Notes: a model not told the origin generated them from the letters alone. A DNA stretch of 64,000 nt from Deltaproteobacteria bacterium (GCA_009668975.1 SBEG01000004.1:150423-214422); one strand, 5' to 3'. Counted from the first letter of the stretch, positions 15,675 through 25,171 are shown. Program-made: numbers and translations.

Positions 15675-16520
15675 ATGGAGAGTTTAGTTGTTTTGTCTAT
15701 TTTTGCCTTGGCAGTAGTCATTACTATTATGATGGGTGTCCGTATTGTCCCCCAAGGCTATGAATATGTGGTCCAGCGGCTAGGTAAATACCATGTAACG
15801 TTAAAGCCCGGCCTCAACTTCATCATTCCCTATATCGACATCGTAGCCTATCGTATCACCACCAAGGACATGCCGCTGGAGATTGGAGCCCAAGAAGCGA
15901 TCACCAAGGATAACGCCGTGATCGTCTGCAACGCCATTGCCTTTATCAAGGTTATCGATCCGGTCCTCGCCGTCTACGGCATCTCCAACTTCGAATACGC
16001 GATCCAGAACCTGATCATGACAACCCTCCGGGCCATCATCGGCGAAATGGAACTGGATGTGGCGCTCTCTTCCCGCGACACCATCAAGGCCCGGTTGAGG
16101 GAGATCATCTCCAGTGACGTGGTCGACTGGGGCATCTCGGTGAAATCGGTGGAAATACAGGACATCAAGCCCTCCCCTTCCATGCAGAATGCCATGGAAC
16201 AGCAGGCCTCGGCCGAGAGGACCAAGCGGGCGGCAATTCTCGAGGCGGAAGGCCGCAAGGCAGCGGTTATCCTCGAGGCGGAAGGAAAACTTGAGGCGGC
16301 ACGGAAAGAAGCCGAAGCACAGATAACCCTGGCTGAAGCATCGGCAAAGGCCATCGAGGAGATTGCCCGGGCGGTGGGAGACAAGGAACTTCCGACCATG
16401 TTCCTCTTGGGAGACCGCTATGTGGGCGCCATGCAAAAGCTCGCTTCGGCTCCGAACACCAAGACATACGTCCTGCCGTCCGACCTGCTGGCAACCGTCA
16501 AGGGTATACTGCACCGCTGA
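15675..16520 (+). CDS. qmcA: SPFH/Band 7 protein (QmcA-like)
   Basis: A 281-residue protein with an N-terminal membrane helix (residues 5-22), an SPFH domain (about 22-185) containing GYEYVVQRLGKYH and DVVDWGISVKSVEIQDIKPS, and an Ala/Glu-rich coiled coil (about 185-240, EAEGRKAAVILEAEG). Such proteins form large ring assemblies in the membrane and interact with FtsH or NfeD. With nfeD directly upstream it forms a standard membrane-homeostasis pair. An AGGAGG precedes the ATG. Confidence 0.88.
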   Translation: MESLVVLSIFALAVVITIMMGVRIVPQGYEYVVQRLGKYHVTLKPGLNFIIPYIDIVAYRITTKDMPLEIGAQEAITKDNAVIVCNAIAFIKVIDPVLAVYGISNFEYAIQNLIMTTLRAIIGEMELDVALSSRDTIKARLREIISSDVVDWGISVKSVEIQDIKPSPSMQNAMEQQASAERTKRAAILEAEGRKAAVILEAEGKLEAARKEAEAQITLAEASAKAIEEIARAVGDKELPTMFLLGDRYVGAMQKLASAPNTKTYVLPSDLLATVKGILHR

Positions 16521-16551
16521 AAGCGAAACAAAAATTACCCCAGAAAACAAA

Positions 16552-16581
16552 AATGCCGGTTACCAAATGGTTGCCGGCATT
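16552..16581. terminator. Bidirectional terminator between qmcA and rluB
   Basis: An AATGCCGG/CCGGCATT stem extended by a 3-bp inner helix. T-rich tails exist on both strands, the better one (TTTTTGTTTT) on the minus strand behind rluB. Confidence 0.75.
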
Positions 16582-16615
16582 ATTTGTTTACAATTCCCAA
16601 AAAAAAGCTTTGGCG

Positions 16616-17494
16616 TCAGGAGTGGCGACGCCCTCCACGGTTTTTTCCCGGAACCGGTGCCGACACACCCGCCTTATTGCCGGCAAAGGGTCTTTTACCA
16701 TCTTGTTTTTTTCCAAAGACCTTTTGATCGCGTCGCTTCTCAGGTGCAGGCACGGGTGCCGGGACCGCATTTTCAACACCGCTTGACTGTCGCAGACGCT
16801 CAGCTTCCTCCGGGGTCAAAAAGCGGTATTTCCCGGTGCTCAACCCCTCCAGCCCAAGAAAGCCGTAACGGGCTCTCTTCAGGCGCACCACCGAAAGACC
16901 CACCGCCTCGCACATCCGGCGTACCTGACGGTAGCGACCCTCATGAATGATTATGGAAAGCCAGGTATTGTTATCGCTTTCCCGGACAACCCTGACCAGC
17001 GCGGGCACGGTCATCCCGTCATCCAGCTCGACACCGGACGTCAACCGCTGTATTTGCACCGGTGACACCTGGCCCTGGACCCGGACATGATACTCCTTGT
17101 CAACCTCATGGCGAGGGTGAGCAAGGGCGTTCGCCCACTCGCCGTCATTGGTCAGCAGCAGCAGACCTTCGGTATTATAATCAAGACGCCCTACCGGGTA
17201 GACCCTTTCCCGAATGCCCTTGAGCAGGTCGGTTACCAGGGGTCTGCCCTGCGGGTCTTTCAGGGTGGTCATGTATCCGGCCGGTTTGTAAAGGACAAGG
17301 TAGACCCTGGCGCTGTCCGTGCCGATTCTTTTGCCGTCAACGGTTATGATGTCATGGTCAGGATCAGCCTTGGCCCCCAACTCGCTGACCACGACGCCGT
17401 TCACGGCAACCCGGCCGGCAAGGATGATTTCTTCCGCGGCGCGGCGGGAAGACACGCCGGCATGGGAAAGAATTTTCTGCAGTCGCTCTTTCAT
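16616..17494 (-). CDS. rluB: 23S rRNA pseudouridine synthase, RluB/RsuA family
   Basis: A 292-residue enzyme. Residues 1-60 form an S4 RNA-binding domain (MKERLQKILSHAGVSSRRAA). The catalytic Asp is in the conserved GRLDYNTEGLLLLTNDG. The helix HEGRYRQVRRMCEAVG is typical of RluB, which modifies helix 89 of 23S rRNA. The C-terminal 60 residues are a Lys/Arg/Pro-rich tail, common in this subfamily and probably RNA-binding. It sits downstream of accA, separated by a terminator, so it may also have its own promoter. Confidence 0.9.
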   Translation of the reverse strand: MKERLQKILSHAGVSSRRAAEEIILAGRVAVNGVVVSELGAKADPDHDIITVDGKRIGTDSARVYLVLYKPAGYMTTLKDPQGRPLVTDLLKGIRERVYPVGRLDYNTEGLLLLTNDGEWANALAHPRHEVDKEYHVRVQGQVSPVQIQRLTSGVELDDGMTVPALVRVVRESDNNTWLSIIIHEGRYRQVRRMCEAVGLSVVRLKRARYGFLGLEGLSTGKYRFLTPEEAERLRQSSGVENAVPAPVPAPEKRRDQKVFGKKQDGKRPFAGNKAGVSAPVPGKNRGGRRHS

Positions 17495-17511
17495 ACTACC
17501 CCCAAAACAGT

Positions 17512-17540
17512 AAAAGGGGCCGCCATTTGGGGCCCCTTTT
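17512..17540 (-). terminator. Terminator between accA and rluB
   Basis: A perfect 10-bp stem AAAAGGGGCC/GGCCCCTTTT with a 9-base loop, 39 bp after the accA stop. On the minus strand it ends CCCCTTTTACTGTTTT. Confidence 0.75.
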
Positions 17541-17579
17541 CCACTAGCAGACGCCTGTGCAATTCAGGCTCGATCAGAA

Positions 17580-18536
17580 TCATTCGGTAAAACGGGACAT
17601 TTGCCGGAATTTGTCATAGCGGCCTTCCAGCAGTTTCTTCAGGGAAAGTCCGCGCAATTCGGCAAGGTTTCTGGTAAGGGCTTCATGTACGTTTTTCGCC
17701 GTGGTTTCATAATCCCGGTGAGCGCCACCCACCGGCTCCGGGACGATCTCGTCGATGACTTTCAGCTCTTGCAGGTCTCGCGCCGTCGGTTTCAGTTCCT
17801 CGGCCGCAATCTCTCCCTTGGAACCATCACCCCAAAGGATGGCAGCGCATCCTTCCGGAGAAATGACGGAATAGATCGAATGTTCGAGCATCAGGATCCG
17901 GTCGCCCACGGCAATTGCAAGAGCGCCACCCGAGCCGCCTTCACCGGTCACGACAACAATGATCGGAACCCGCAGACGGGACATTTCACAGAGGTTTCGG
18001 GCAATTGCCTCGGCCTGGCCCCGCTCTTCCGCCCCAATACCGGGAAAGGCGCCGGGCGTATCCACGAAGGTGATAACCGGCAGATCGAAGCGTTCCGCCA
18101 TTTCCATGAGGCGCAGCGCCTTGCGGTACCCTTCGGGATTCGGCATACCGAAATTCCGGAAAACTTTTTCCTTGGTATCACGGCCTTTCTGATGGCCGAT
18201 CACCATGACCGGCTCACCATCGAGCCTGGCCAACCCCGCAACAATCGCATGATCGTCGGCAAACTTGCGGTCACCGTGCAGTTCGACGAAGTCGGTAAAG
18301 ATCAGCCGGATATAGTCCGTCGTGAACGGGCGGTTTATGTGGCGGGCGACCTGCACAGTCTGCCAGCGGGTCAGATTAGAAAAAATTTCTTCCCTCATCT
18401 TCTCGACCTTCTTTTCCAGGCGAGCAATTTCCGTCTTCAGATCAACCGTATCGGTAGAAAACTCAAGTAGTTCCCGTAATTTTTCTTCCAGTTCGGCAAT
18501 CGGTTTCTCAAAATCGAGATAAGTTTGCAACGCCAT
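17580..18536 (-). CDS. accA: Acetyl-CoA carboxylase carboxyltransferase subunit alpha
   Basis: A 318-residue AccA, the normal length. With AccD it transfers carboxyl from biotin to acetyl-CoA to make malonyl-CoA for fatty acid synthesis. Conserved stretches are visible: [32 protein letters not shown] and [13 protein letters not shown]. The start at 18536 has AAGGAG upstream. It lies 44 bp after dnaE, a common neighbour in this and other proteobacterial groups. Confidence 0.96.
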   Translation of the reverse strand: MALQTYLDFEKPIAELEEKLRELLEFSTDTVDLKTEIARLEKKVEKMREEIFSNLTRWQTVQVARHINRPFTTDYIRLIFTDFVELHGDRKFADDHAIVAGLARLDGEPVMVIGHQKGRDTKEKVFRNFGMPNPEGYRKALRLMEMAERFDLPVITFVDTPGAFPGIGAEERGQAEAIARNLCEMSRLRVPIIVVVTGEGGSGGALAIAVGDRILMLEHSIYSVISPEGCAAILWGDGSKGEIAAEELKPTARDLQELKVIDEIVPEPVGGAHRDYETTAKNVHEALTRNLAELRGLSLKKLLEGRYDKFRQMSRFTE

Positions 18537-18580
18537 CGTATTTTTCTCCTTGCGCGTCCTCTTCAACATATTCTGAGACC

Positions 18581-21500
18581 TTATTCAAAAACCGTGACAT
18601 TATACCCGAATAATCCTTCCGCTTCCAGCGACAAATCATCACTGGGCCGAACGGAATAAGTAGAGGGCAGACGCAGTGTCGCACGGCAGGTATCGGGAAT
18701 GACCACCTGCAAGCGTGCAGGGCACTCTCCCGGGTGACGACCGATCAGCTCTTTCAGTGCCTGCAGCTGCTCGCTGCTTGTCCTGGAAGCATTCAAGACA
18801 AAATTGACCCGGCGGGAATGGGTTTCTTTCAATATGCCGAGGGGCGAAACGTCGGTTGCCCTGATCTTGCAGCTTTCCTCTCCGACCTCGAGAATTCCGG
18901 TCACCAGCAAGGGGTCATCAGTCTTCAGAAAGGGGGCGCATTTTCCATAAACATCGGGAAAGACCATCAGCTCAACAGAGCCCAGCTGGTCTTCAATCAA
19001 GGCAAAGGCCATCCGGTCGCCCTTTTTGGTGATTTTTTCCGAAAGGGACGAGACGATACCGCAGAGCCGCACTTCCGTCTTGTCGCTTCGCTCCGAGATG
19101 GTGGCCGTGGTGGCAGTGGAAAACCTCCGGACATCATCGCCATAGCGGTCAAGAGGGTGGCCGGTAATATAGAAGCCAAGAGCCTCTTTCTCGAAGGAAA
19201 GCAACTCTTTCTCCCGCCATTCGGGTATCTCCGGCAGGGCGCCGACACCGTTTCCGTTGGTGAAAACGACCTCGGCTTCGCCGAAAAGGGATGCCTGGCT
19301 GCTGGCCCGTTCCTTCTGGAGCTTCTGCCCCACTTCCATGGCGCCTTCCAGAGCCGCAACCAGTTGAGCACGCTTGGCCCCGGTGGAGTCGAAGGCTCCG
19401 CACTTGATGAGTGATTCGACGACCCTCCGGTTCACCCGTCGCAGGTCAACCCGGCTGCAGAACTCAAACAGGTCCTTGAAAGCACCCTCGCTCCGCGCTT
19501 CGAGAATCGCCTCGACAGCACCGGTTCCGACATTTTTTACCGCACCTAAACCGAACCTGATGGAGGTCTCCCGGACCGTAAAGGAAAGCTCGGAAGCATT
19601 TATATCGGGCGGCAGCACCTGAATGCCCATCTCGCGGCACTCGGAGATATTTTTCGTCACCTTGTCGGAAGAGTCCATGTCCTCGGTCAGGAGGGCGGCC
19701 ATGAACTCAACGGGATAATGGGCCTTCAGGTAGGCGGTATGATAGGCGATCAGCGCGTAGGCGGCGGAATGGGATTTGTTGAAGCCGTATTCGGCGAACT
19801 TCGCCATCAGATCGAAGATCGCCTCGGCTTTTTTCGGATCGATCGAGCCCTCTTTCGCTCCGGCCAGGAAGATATCCCGCTGTTTCGCCATCTCGGCCGG
19901 GTCCTTTTTGCCCATCGCCCGGCGCAGCAGGTCGGCGCCACCCAGGGAGTAGCCGGCCAGGGTCCGGGCGATCTGCATGACCTGCTCCTGGTAGACAATA
20001 ACCCCGTAGGTGTCCTTCAGGATCGGCTGCAGCTGCGGCAGGTCATAAACAACCGCTTTCCGGCCATGCTTGCGGTCGATAAAATCGTCGACCATGCCGG
20101 AGCCGAGCGGACCGGGACGGTAAAGGGCGCAGACTGCGATGATGTCCTCGAAGCAGGACGGCTTCAGCTTGACCAGGAGCTCCTTCATGCCGGTTGATTC
20201 CAGCTGGAACACACCGGTGGTGGCGCCTGACTGCAGAAGCTGATAGGTAACCTGGTCGTCGTCCTGAAGCTCGCTGATCTCGAATTCGGGATTCTTCCCG
20301 GCCCGGATGATTTTGACCGCGTTGTCGATTACCGTAAGGTTTTTCAGCCCAAGGAAGTCGAATTTCACCAGGCCGATTTTCTCCACGTATTTCATGGAGT
20401 ATTGGGTGGTGATGGAGTTGCTCTTCTGGTCCATGTAGACCGGGCAGAACTCTTCCAGGGTATCGGGAGCCACCACAACCCCCGCGGCATGGGTGGAGGC
20501 ATGGCGTGTTAGACCTTCGAGACAGAGGGCGGTGTCGAGAAGATTCTTGATCCTCGGGTCGGCAGCCGACATCTCCACCAGCTTCGGCTCCTTCTTCAGG
20601 GCATCGGCCAATTGGATATTGAGGATATTCGGCACCAGTTTGGCGATCTTGTCCACTTCGCCGTAGGAGTAATTGAGCGCCCGGCCAACGTCGCGGATCG
20701 CGCCTTTTGCCGCCATGGTACCAAAGGTGATAATCTGGCAGACCTTGTCCCGGCCGTACTTTTCAGTGACGTACTGAATCACCTCTTCCCTGCGGTTCTG
20801 ACAGAAGTCCACGTCGATATCAGGCATGGAGATACGTTCCGGGTTCAGGAAACGCTCGAAGAGGAGATTGTAGGGAATCGGGTCCAGGTCGGTGATGCGC
20901 AGGGCATAGGCAACCAGGGAGCCGGCAGCCGAACCCCTCCCCGGACCGACCGGAATCCCCTGCTCTTTGGCCCAGTTGATAAAGTCGGCAACAATGAGGA
21001 AATAGCCGGGAAAGCCCATCTTGATGATACACTCGAGCTCGATCTCCAGACGCTTCCAGTAGCCCTGTTCATCTTCATCGCTGAACTGGGGCCTGTTGCG
21101 GCGAATCTTGGTCAAGCGGGAGCGCAGTCCCTCTTCCGATTGCCGGGTAAGCTCTTCCTCGAGCGTCTTACCGTCCGGGGACTCATAGCGGGGAAAATGG
21201 TAGGTCTTGAAATCGAATTTCAGGTCGCACTGCTCGGCAATTTGAAGAGTGTTGGCAAGAGCTTCCGGATGCTCGGGGAAAGCTGCCGCCATCTCGCCGG
21301 GAGACTTGAAGTAGAACTCGTCGGCGGAGAAACTCATCCGGTTCGGGTCTTCCATGGTCTTGCCGGTCTGGATGCAGAGAAGCACCTCATGGGGTTTGGC
21401 ATCCGACCTGTTCAGATAGTGGCAGTCGTTTGTCGCCACCAGGGGCAGGCCCAGCTCCCGGGAAATCTGAACCAGTCCGCGGTTTGCCTTGACCTGTTCC

Positions 21501-22048
21501 TGCAGGGTATTCTCCTGCAGCTCGAGATAGTAGCGACCGGGAAACATTTCCGCATAGTCGGCGGCGACGGTCCGGGCATCGTCCATGCGGTCGCCCTGAC
21601 AAAGCCAGGCAACCTCGCCCTTCAGGCAGGCGGAAAGGGCAATCAGACCGGCTGAATATTCGCGGAGCACTTCTTTATCGATGCGGGGACGGTAGTAGAA
21701 TCCTTCCTTGAAACCGATGGAAACAAGACGGCTCAGGTTCCGGTAGCCCTCAAGATTCTGACAGAGAAGGATCAGGTGATGGGCAGCATCACCGATGCTC
21801 TTCGAGTCCTTGACAAAGCGTGATCCGGGCGCAAGATAGACCTCGCAGCCGATCAGGGGCTTGATGCCGGCCGACTGGCATTTCAGGTAGAATTCGATGG
21901 CACCGAACATATTGCCGTGATCGGTCAGGGCAACGGCGGGCATGCCGAATTCAACAGCTTTCTTTACCAAGTCCCCGATACGGATTGCCCCGTCCAGGAG
22001 CGAGTACTGGGTATGAACATGTAAATGGACGAAGTTAGAAGGTTCCAT
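18581..22048 (-). CDS. dnaE: DNA polymerase III subunit alpha
   Basis: A 1155-residue replicative polymerase of the DnaE1 type. The N-terminal PHP domain is plain ([19 protein letters not shown]), the catalytic palm contains [15 protein letters not shown] and [12 protein letters not shown], followed by the tandem helix-hairpin-helix region and an OB-fold ([20 protein letters not shown]). The ATG at 22048 fits the family start; the frame runs to 22171 but those residues do not match. A sigma70-like promoter lies at 22215-22244. It is followed by accA. Confidence 0.96.
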   Translation of the reverse strand: MEPSNFVHLHVHTQYSLLDGAIRIGDLVKKAVEFGMPAVALTDHGNMFGAIEFYLKCQSAGIKPLIGCEVYLAPGSRFVKDSKSIGDAAHHLILLCQNLEGYRNLSRLVSIGFKEGFYYRPRIDKEVLREYSAGLIALSACLKGEVAWLCQGDRMDDARTVAADYAEMFPGRYYLELQENTLQEQVKANRGLVQISRELGLPLVATNDCHYLNRSDAKPHEVLLCIQTGKTMEDPNRMSFSADEFYFKSPGEMAAAFPEHPEALANTLQIAEQCDLKFDFKTYHFPRYESPDGKTLEEELTRQSEEGLRSRLTKIRRNRPQFSDEDEQGYWKRLEIELECIIKMGFPGYFLIVADFINWAKEQGIPVGPGRGSAAGSLVAYALRITDLDPIPYNLLFERFLNPERISMPDIDVDFCQNRREEVIQYVTEKYGRDKVCQIITFGTMAAKGAIRDVGRALNYSYGEVDKIAKLVPNILNIQLADALKKEPKLVEMSAADPRIKNLLDTALCLEGLTRHASTHAAGVVVAPDTLEEFCPVYMDQKSNSITTQYSMKYVEKIGLVKFDFLGLKNLTVIDNAVKIIRAGKNPEFEISELQDDDQVTYQLLQSGATTGVFQLESTGMKELLVKLKPSCFEDIIAVCALYRPGPLGSGMVDDFIDRKHGRKAVVYDLPQLQPILKDTYGVIVYQEQVMQIARTLAGYSLGGADLLRRAMGKKDPAEMAKQRDIFLAGAKEGSIDPKKAEAIFDLMAKFAEYGFNKSHSAAYALIAYHTAYLKAHYPVEFMAALLTEDMDSSDKVTKNISECREMGIQVLPPDINASELSFTVRETSIRFGLGAVKNVGTGAVEAILEARSEGAFKDLFEFCSRVDLRRVNRRVVESLIKCGAFDSTGAKRAQLVAALEGAMEVGQKLQKERASSQASLFGEAEVVFTNGNGVGALPEIPEWREKELLSFEKEALGFYITGHPLDRYGDDVRRFSTATTATISERSDKTEVRLCGIVSSLSEKITKKGDRMAFALIEDQLGSVELMVFPDVYGKCAPFLKTDDPLLVTGILEVGEESCKIRATDVSPLGILKETHSRRVNFVLNASRTSSEQLQALKELIGRHPGECPARLQVVIPDTCRATLRLPSTYSVRPSDDLSLEAEGLFGYNVTVFE

Positions 22049-22214
22049 ATTTCCCGCAGAAACAATGACGGGAGCCGCGTTGCTGAACGACTCCCTGACA
22101 GAAAAGACTTGATGTAAAGGGCAACTACGTGGAACGTCCCCTTTTGGAACTCGTACACGCACCTGCGACATGCCGAGCAGAATCGGCTGCTTGCGCGACT
22201 GTTTGGCGTGAAAA

Positions 22215-22244
22215 AGTATGTCACGACTGATACATGACTGTCAA
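22215..22244 (-). promoter_or_regulatory. Probable dnaE promoter
   Basis: On the minus strand TTGACA (22244-22239), an 18-bp spacer and CATACT (22220-22215). Transcription would start near 22208, leaving a leader of about 160 bases before the dnaE start codon. Confidence 0.5.
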
Positions 22245-22278
22245 GAAAATGGGAAGCGAGGCACGAGTGCAACTTCTT

Positions 22279-22406
22279 AGGGACTCGGAAATTTCAAAAT
22301 ACCGTTTATCTTAGGAGCGAAGCAAACGTTTCATCTGCTTCGCCCGCTAGTGGCGTCAGGTCAAAGAAGGGCGCTGAAATGGGAGATCGGCAATGTCCGA
22401 GTCCCT
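22279..22406. repeat. Inverted-repeat-bounded structured element upstream of 6S RNA
   Basis: A perfect 10-bp inverted repeat, AGGGACTCGG (22279-22288) and CCGAGTCCCT (22397-22406), encloses 108 bases. Inside, GCGAAGC and GCTTCGC form a perfect 7-bp hairpin. There is no coding frame. It may be an RNA, on either strand; no known family was recognised. Confidence 0.45.
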
Positions 22407-22475
22407 TACCGAGGATCCCGAAAAAGGTAGCTGGAGCGATTGTACGGGCTTTTCAGACATTTTTGCCTCCCGTTC

Positions 22476-22503
22476 TTGACATGCCTGACAGGGGGCGTAT
22501 AAT
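22476..22503 (+). promoter_or_regulatory. Consensus sigma70 promoter of 6S RNA
   Basis: Perfect TTGACA (22476-22481) and TATAAT (22498-22503) with a 16-bp spacer, the strongest promoter visible in the window. No coding gene follows on this strand; the 6S RNA does. Confidence 0.85.
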
Positions 22504-22509
22504 AAAAAT

Positions 22510-22712
22510 ACACAATAAAGGTCTTTGAAAATTGCTCTGAAATGTACGTATGGCACGGCGAAGACACTGACTTCTAATAAAAAAGTCGCGGTCAGGGCCA
22601 GAGACAGTGAGTAGGCTCTCCATGAGAGAAACCTGAAGTCTTTTCCTGACATATGCTAGCACGCCGGTCGGTCCCTCAAGCACACCTACGGCATTTACGG
22701 AGCAATCGTCCT
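22510..22712 (+). ncRNA. ssrS: 6S RNA (ssrS)
   Basis: Starts just after the consensus promoter. The closing stem pairs TTGCTCTGAAATG (22532-22544) with CATTTACGGAGCAA (22692-22705), close to the terminal stem of E. coli 6S RNA. A second helix pairs CGGCG with CGCCG, then a central bubble, then a long upper hairpin (GTCAGG with CCTGAC, inner CTCTC-CAT-GAGAG). The rod with a central open region is the 6S shape that mimics an open promoter and binds sigma70 RNA polymerase. The ends are approximate. It lies near dnaE/accA, not next to the ygfA-like gene that follows it in enterobacteria. Confidence 0.75.
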
Positions 22713-22885
22713 TGGCGTTACAAGAATCACGGTGAAGTCGTTTTTCTCATCCGCAAGGCGCGTAACACCGCTTGAAAAAGGAACGTAAGAGTGCCGGCAT
22801 GGTTTTCAAGATCCTAAAGATCCCGAGAATCGCCAGCGGTCTGACGAATACCGACGGATAAGAAGAAAGGATTAGTGTAACGCCA
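22713..22885 (+). ncRNA. Second structured RNA candidate between 6S RNA and terminator
   Basis: A perfect 10-bp closing stem, TGGCGTTACA (22713-22722) with TGTAACGCCA (22876-22885), continues after a 2x2 loop as AATC/GATT. Inside, TTTTTCTCATCCG (22741-22753) pairs with CGGATAAGAAGAA (12 of 13, one wobble), and CTTGAAAA pairs with TTTTCAAG around a 25-base loop. There is no coding frame. It could be a separate RNA or the 3' part of a longer ssrS transcript that ends at the terminator at 22890. I recognise no known family. Confidence 0.55.
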
Positions 22886-22889
22886 TCGT

Positions 22890-22933
22890 AAAACAAAGGG
22901 CCGGGAGAATCTCTTCTCCCGGCCCTTTGTTTT
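22890..22933. terminator. Bidirectional terminator, perfect 20-bp stem
   Basis: AAAACAAAGGGCCGGGAGAA pairs without mismatch with its partner across a TCTC loop. It serves the RNA region on plus and the DUF4124 gene on minus. Confidence 0.92.
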
Positions 22934-22959
22934 ATCCTGGTCAGTAGAAAGTCAGCTCC

Positions 22960-23487
22960 TCAACGAAATTCGCCGGGAACACCCACCTGCGAAGCCTGTT
23001 CGTTCAGTGTTTTCAGCTTTTTCTCAAGTTCGCCGCGGTGGAACTCCAGATTTCTGATTGTACTCTGAATACTCAGGTAGTCCGAACGGGACATTTTGGA
23101 GGTATCGCCCAACCGGCTATTCAACTCGGAAATCTGGTCGTCAGTCGCGCCCATCTGGGCTCGCAAGGTCTCGAAATCCGCTTTCCAGATCTTACCGGTT
23201 TTGTTTCCAAACGTTGCTTCTTTTTTTTCACTACTTCCGGCAGTCGCTTTCGTGCCGGCAGGAGCAGGTGGCACAGACTCAGCGGTGCTATCCGTTCCTC
23301 CGGAGACGGCCGGGGTCACATCACCACGAACACGGACTTTTTTCAGGTACTTTTTTGGTACCTGCGAAATATCCTCGGTAAAATTGGTCGTTCCGCTGCT
23401 GTCCACCCAAGTGTACGTTTCCGCACCCACCGTGCCAGCAAACATTCCCAGCAGCAGTAAAATACCCACAGAAATTTTTTGCATCAT
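22960..23487 (-). CDS. Exported DUF4124 protein with C-terminal coiled coil (paralogue B)
   Basis: A 175-residue protein with a signal peptide (cleavage after TVGA, near residue 22), a DUF4124 domain (TYTWVDSSGTTNFTEDISQV), a Pro/Ala/Thr-rich linker, and a helical C-terminal segment (about 105-165) ending ASQVGVPGEFR. The layout matches the protein at 14344. GGGAGG precedes the start. It is third in a likely operon after tlyA and a HIT gene, with a 50-bp gap. Periplasmic, function unknown. Confidence 0.82.
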   Translation of the reverse strand: MMQKISVGILLLLGMFAGTVGAETYTWVDSSGTTNFTEDISQVPKKYLKKVRVRGDVTPAVSGGTDSTAESVPPAPAGTKATAGSSEKKEATFGNKTGKIWKADFETLRAQMGATDDQISELNSRLGDTSKMSRSDYLSIQSTIRNLEFHRGELEKKLKTLNEQASQVGVPGEFR

Positions 23488-23537
23488 CGGAATTCCTCCC
23501 TACGCGTAATGGTCCGGGTGAAAGCCAAGGAAAGCAT

Positions 23538-23882
23538 TTACCCCGGCGGCCAGTGAAAACTCCTCCCCCCCAGCAAATGGAAGTGGAGATGAAAAACCGA
23601 CTGTCCCGCACCGGCATTATTGTTGTTTACTATTCTGAAACCATGCTCGGCAACGCCCAACTCACGAGCCAGCTTTGCCGCCACCTGGAAGACCTGGCCC
23701 ACAAGAACGGAATCGTCGGGACTCAGGTCAAGGGTATTCACCGTATGTTTTTTCGGGATAAGCAACAGGTGGACGGGGGCCACCGGAGCAATATCTTCGA
23801 TGACAATCAATTGCTCGTCCTCGTAGGCCTTTTTCACCGGAATCTCTCCGGATATCATCCTGCAGAACAGGCAGTTTTCCAT
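23538..23882 (-). CDS. HIT family nucleotide hydrolase (HinT-like)
   Basis: A 114-residue HIT protein. The catalytic triad motif is HLHFHLL near the C-terminus, and two Cys in the N-terminal CLFCRM may bind zinc with a distal His, as in many bacterial members. HinT-type enzymes cleave AMP from phosphoramidates or acyl-adenylates. It lies 30 bp after tlyA and before a DUF4124 gene. Confidence 0.9.
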   Translation of the reverse strand: MENCLFCRMISGEIPVKKAYEDEQLIVIEDIAPVAPVHLLLIPKKHTVNTLDLSPDDSVLVGQVFQVAAKLARELGVAEHGFRIVNNNNAGAGQSVFHLHFHLLGGRSFHWPPG

Positions 23883-23912
23883 ATCTTTCCCCTCGCATAG
23901 ATAAGAACTGTT

Positions 23913-24662
23913 CTAGTTTCTCTTCTTCAGATGGATCAGAAACTCTCTATTCCCTTTCGGACCCAGCAGTGGCGATTCAAGCACGCCTTTCACATCAAGG
24001 CTCAAGGTCTCAACCAGGGCGCAGATCGAATCGATCACCTCACGGTGCTTTCGCTCGTCCCGCACTACACCGCCCTTTCCCACCTGTCCGCGACCCACCT
24101 CAAACTGCGGCTTGATGAGTGCTACAATTTCACCGCCCTCTTTGATCAATCTCAAGGTGTTCGGGAGAACCTTCTCGAGAGAAATGAAAGAAGCATCGAT
24201 AACCGCCAGATCGGGAACCTCCGAAAGTGCCGTGGGCTCGAGAAAGCGGATATTCGTCCGCTCAAGGCAGACAACCCGTTCATCCTGACGAAGTTTCCAG
24301 GCCAGTTGGCCATAACCCACGTCAACGGCAAAAACCTTCCGCGCTCCCCGCTGAAGCAGGCAGTCGGTAAAACCTCCGGTCGATGCACCGACATCCAGAG
24401 CACAGAGACCGGTTACATCGAGCGGAAAATCATCAAGGGCCTTCTGCAGCTTGAGTCCGCCGCGACTGACAAAGGGGATACCGCTTCCCTTCAGGCGAAT
24501 CGGGACATTACGCGGCACCAGCTGACCGGCCTTATCGACAGCATGGTCGTCAACCACCACTTCACCTGCAAGAATCAGCGCACGAGCTCGTTCCCGCGAC
24601 TCAACCAGCCCTCGCTCCACGAGTAATTTATCCAGCCGTTCTTTTTCCCGGGATGTTTTCAG
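23913..24662 (-). CDS. tlyA: TlyA family rRNA 2'-O-methyltransferase, unusual start
   Basis: An S4 RNA-binding domain at the N-terminus joined to an FtsJ/RrmJ-type methyltransferase with the SAM motif LDVGASTGGFTDCLL and the catalytic region IKPQFEVG. TlyA methylates 16S and 23S rRNA cytidines. The family N-terminus KERLDKLLVERGL is encoded upstream of the first standard start (GTG at 24620), but no ATG, GTG or TTG precedes it before a stop. A CTG at 24662 has GGGGGA 7 bases upstream and gives 249 residues. I use it as the most likely start; 24620 would truncate the S4 domain. Confidence 0.8.
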   Translation of the reverse strand: MKTSREKERLDKLLVERGLVESRERARALILAGEVVVDDHAVDKAGQLVPRNVPIRLKGSGIPFVSRGGLKLQKALDDFPLDVTGLCALDVGASTGGFTDCLLQRGARKVFAVDVGYGQLAWKLRQDERVVCLERTNIRFLEPTALSEVPDLAVIDASFISLEKVLPNTLRLIKEGGEIVALIKPQFEVGRGQVGKGGVVRDERKHREVIDSICALVETLSLDVKGVLESPLLGPKGNREFLIHLKKRN

Positions 24663-25042
24663 TGCTGTATCCCCCGCTTATATTCTACAACCAGATCGTA
24701 CGAGAGAAATACCCAGGAGCCTGTCTGGCTCAGGAATTCGAAGCGAAATTCGGCTGGTCGAAGACAGAGTTTGTCGATTTTGCAGGTTAGTAGTTGTGTT
24801 ATTAAACGAAAAAGCGTCGGGCCATAGACCGCCGGAATGATTTGCGGCAGAGTTACCCTAAGACCGAAATTCTCTTGAATGCCCCCTACCGGACAATACC
24901 GGCAAAACAGGGCAATAATACTCGCGAGGCAGAATTAAATCAATGATATATTGGGCATATTGGCCCATTTTGTCTCGGCTTTGGTTCCGTGAACCGCCTT
25001 ATCCCCTGCTCTGTCACTCGTCAAAAAGTCCATAATTTTGTC
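24663..25042. other. Intergenic region between tlyA and tRNA-Leu
   Basis: About 380 bp without a gene, clear hairpin or repeat. Confidence 0.5.
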
Positions 25043-25071
25043 TTGCAATCAAGAAATTATGATGGTATATA
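25043..25071 (+). promoter_or_regulatory. Promoter of tRNA-Leu
   Basis: TTGCAA (25043-25048), a 17-bp spacer and TATATA (25066-25071); the tRNA begins 14 bp later. Confidence 0.65.
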
Positions 25072-25084
25072 TACTCTCCTCAAT

Positions 25085-25171
25085 GCCGAAGTGGCGGAAT
25101 TGGTAGACGCGCAAGATTCAGGTTCTTGTGGGGGATTCCTCGTGCTGGTTCGATTCCAGTCTTCGGCACCA
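25085..25171 (+). tRNA. tRNA-Leu (CAG)
   Basis: An 87-base class II tRNA with encoded CCA. Acceptor stem GCCGAAG/CTTCGGC, anticodon loop TTCAGGT with anticodon CAG, a long variable arm (TGTGGGGGATTCCTCGTG region) and T arm GGTTCGATTCC. Confidence 0.97.

Noticed and set aside
20612..21655. 347-codon frame on plus opposite dnaE
   Set aside because: dnaE motifs are continuous on the other strand; this frame shows no domain pattern.
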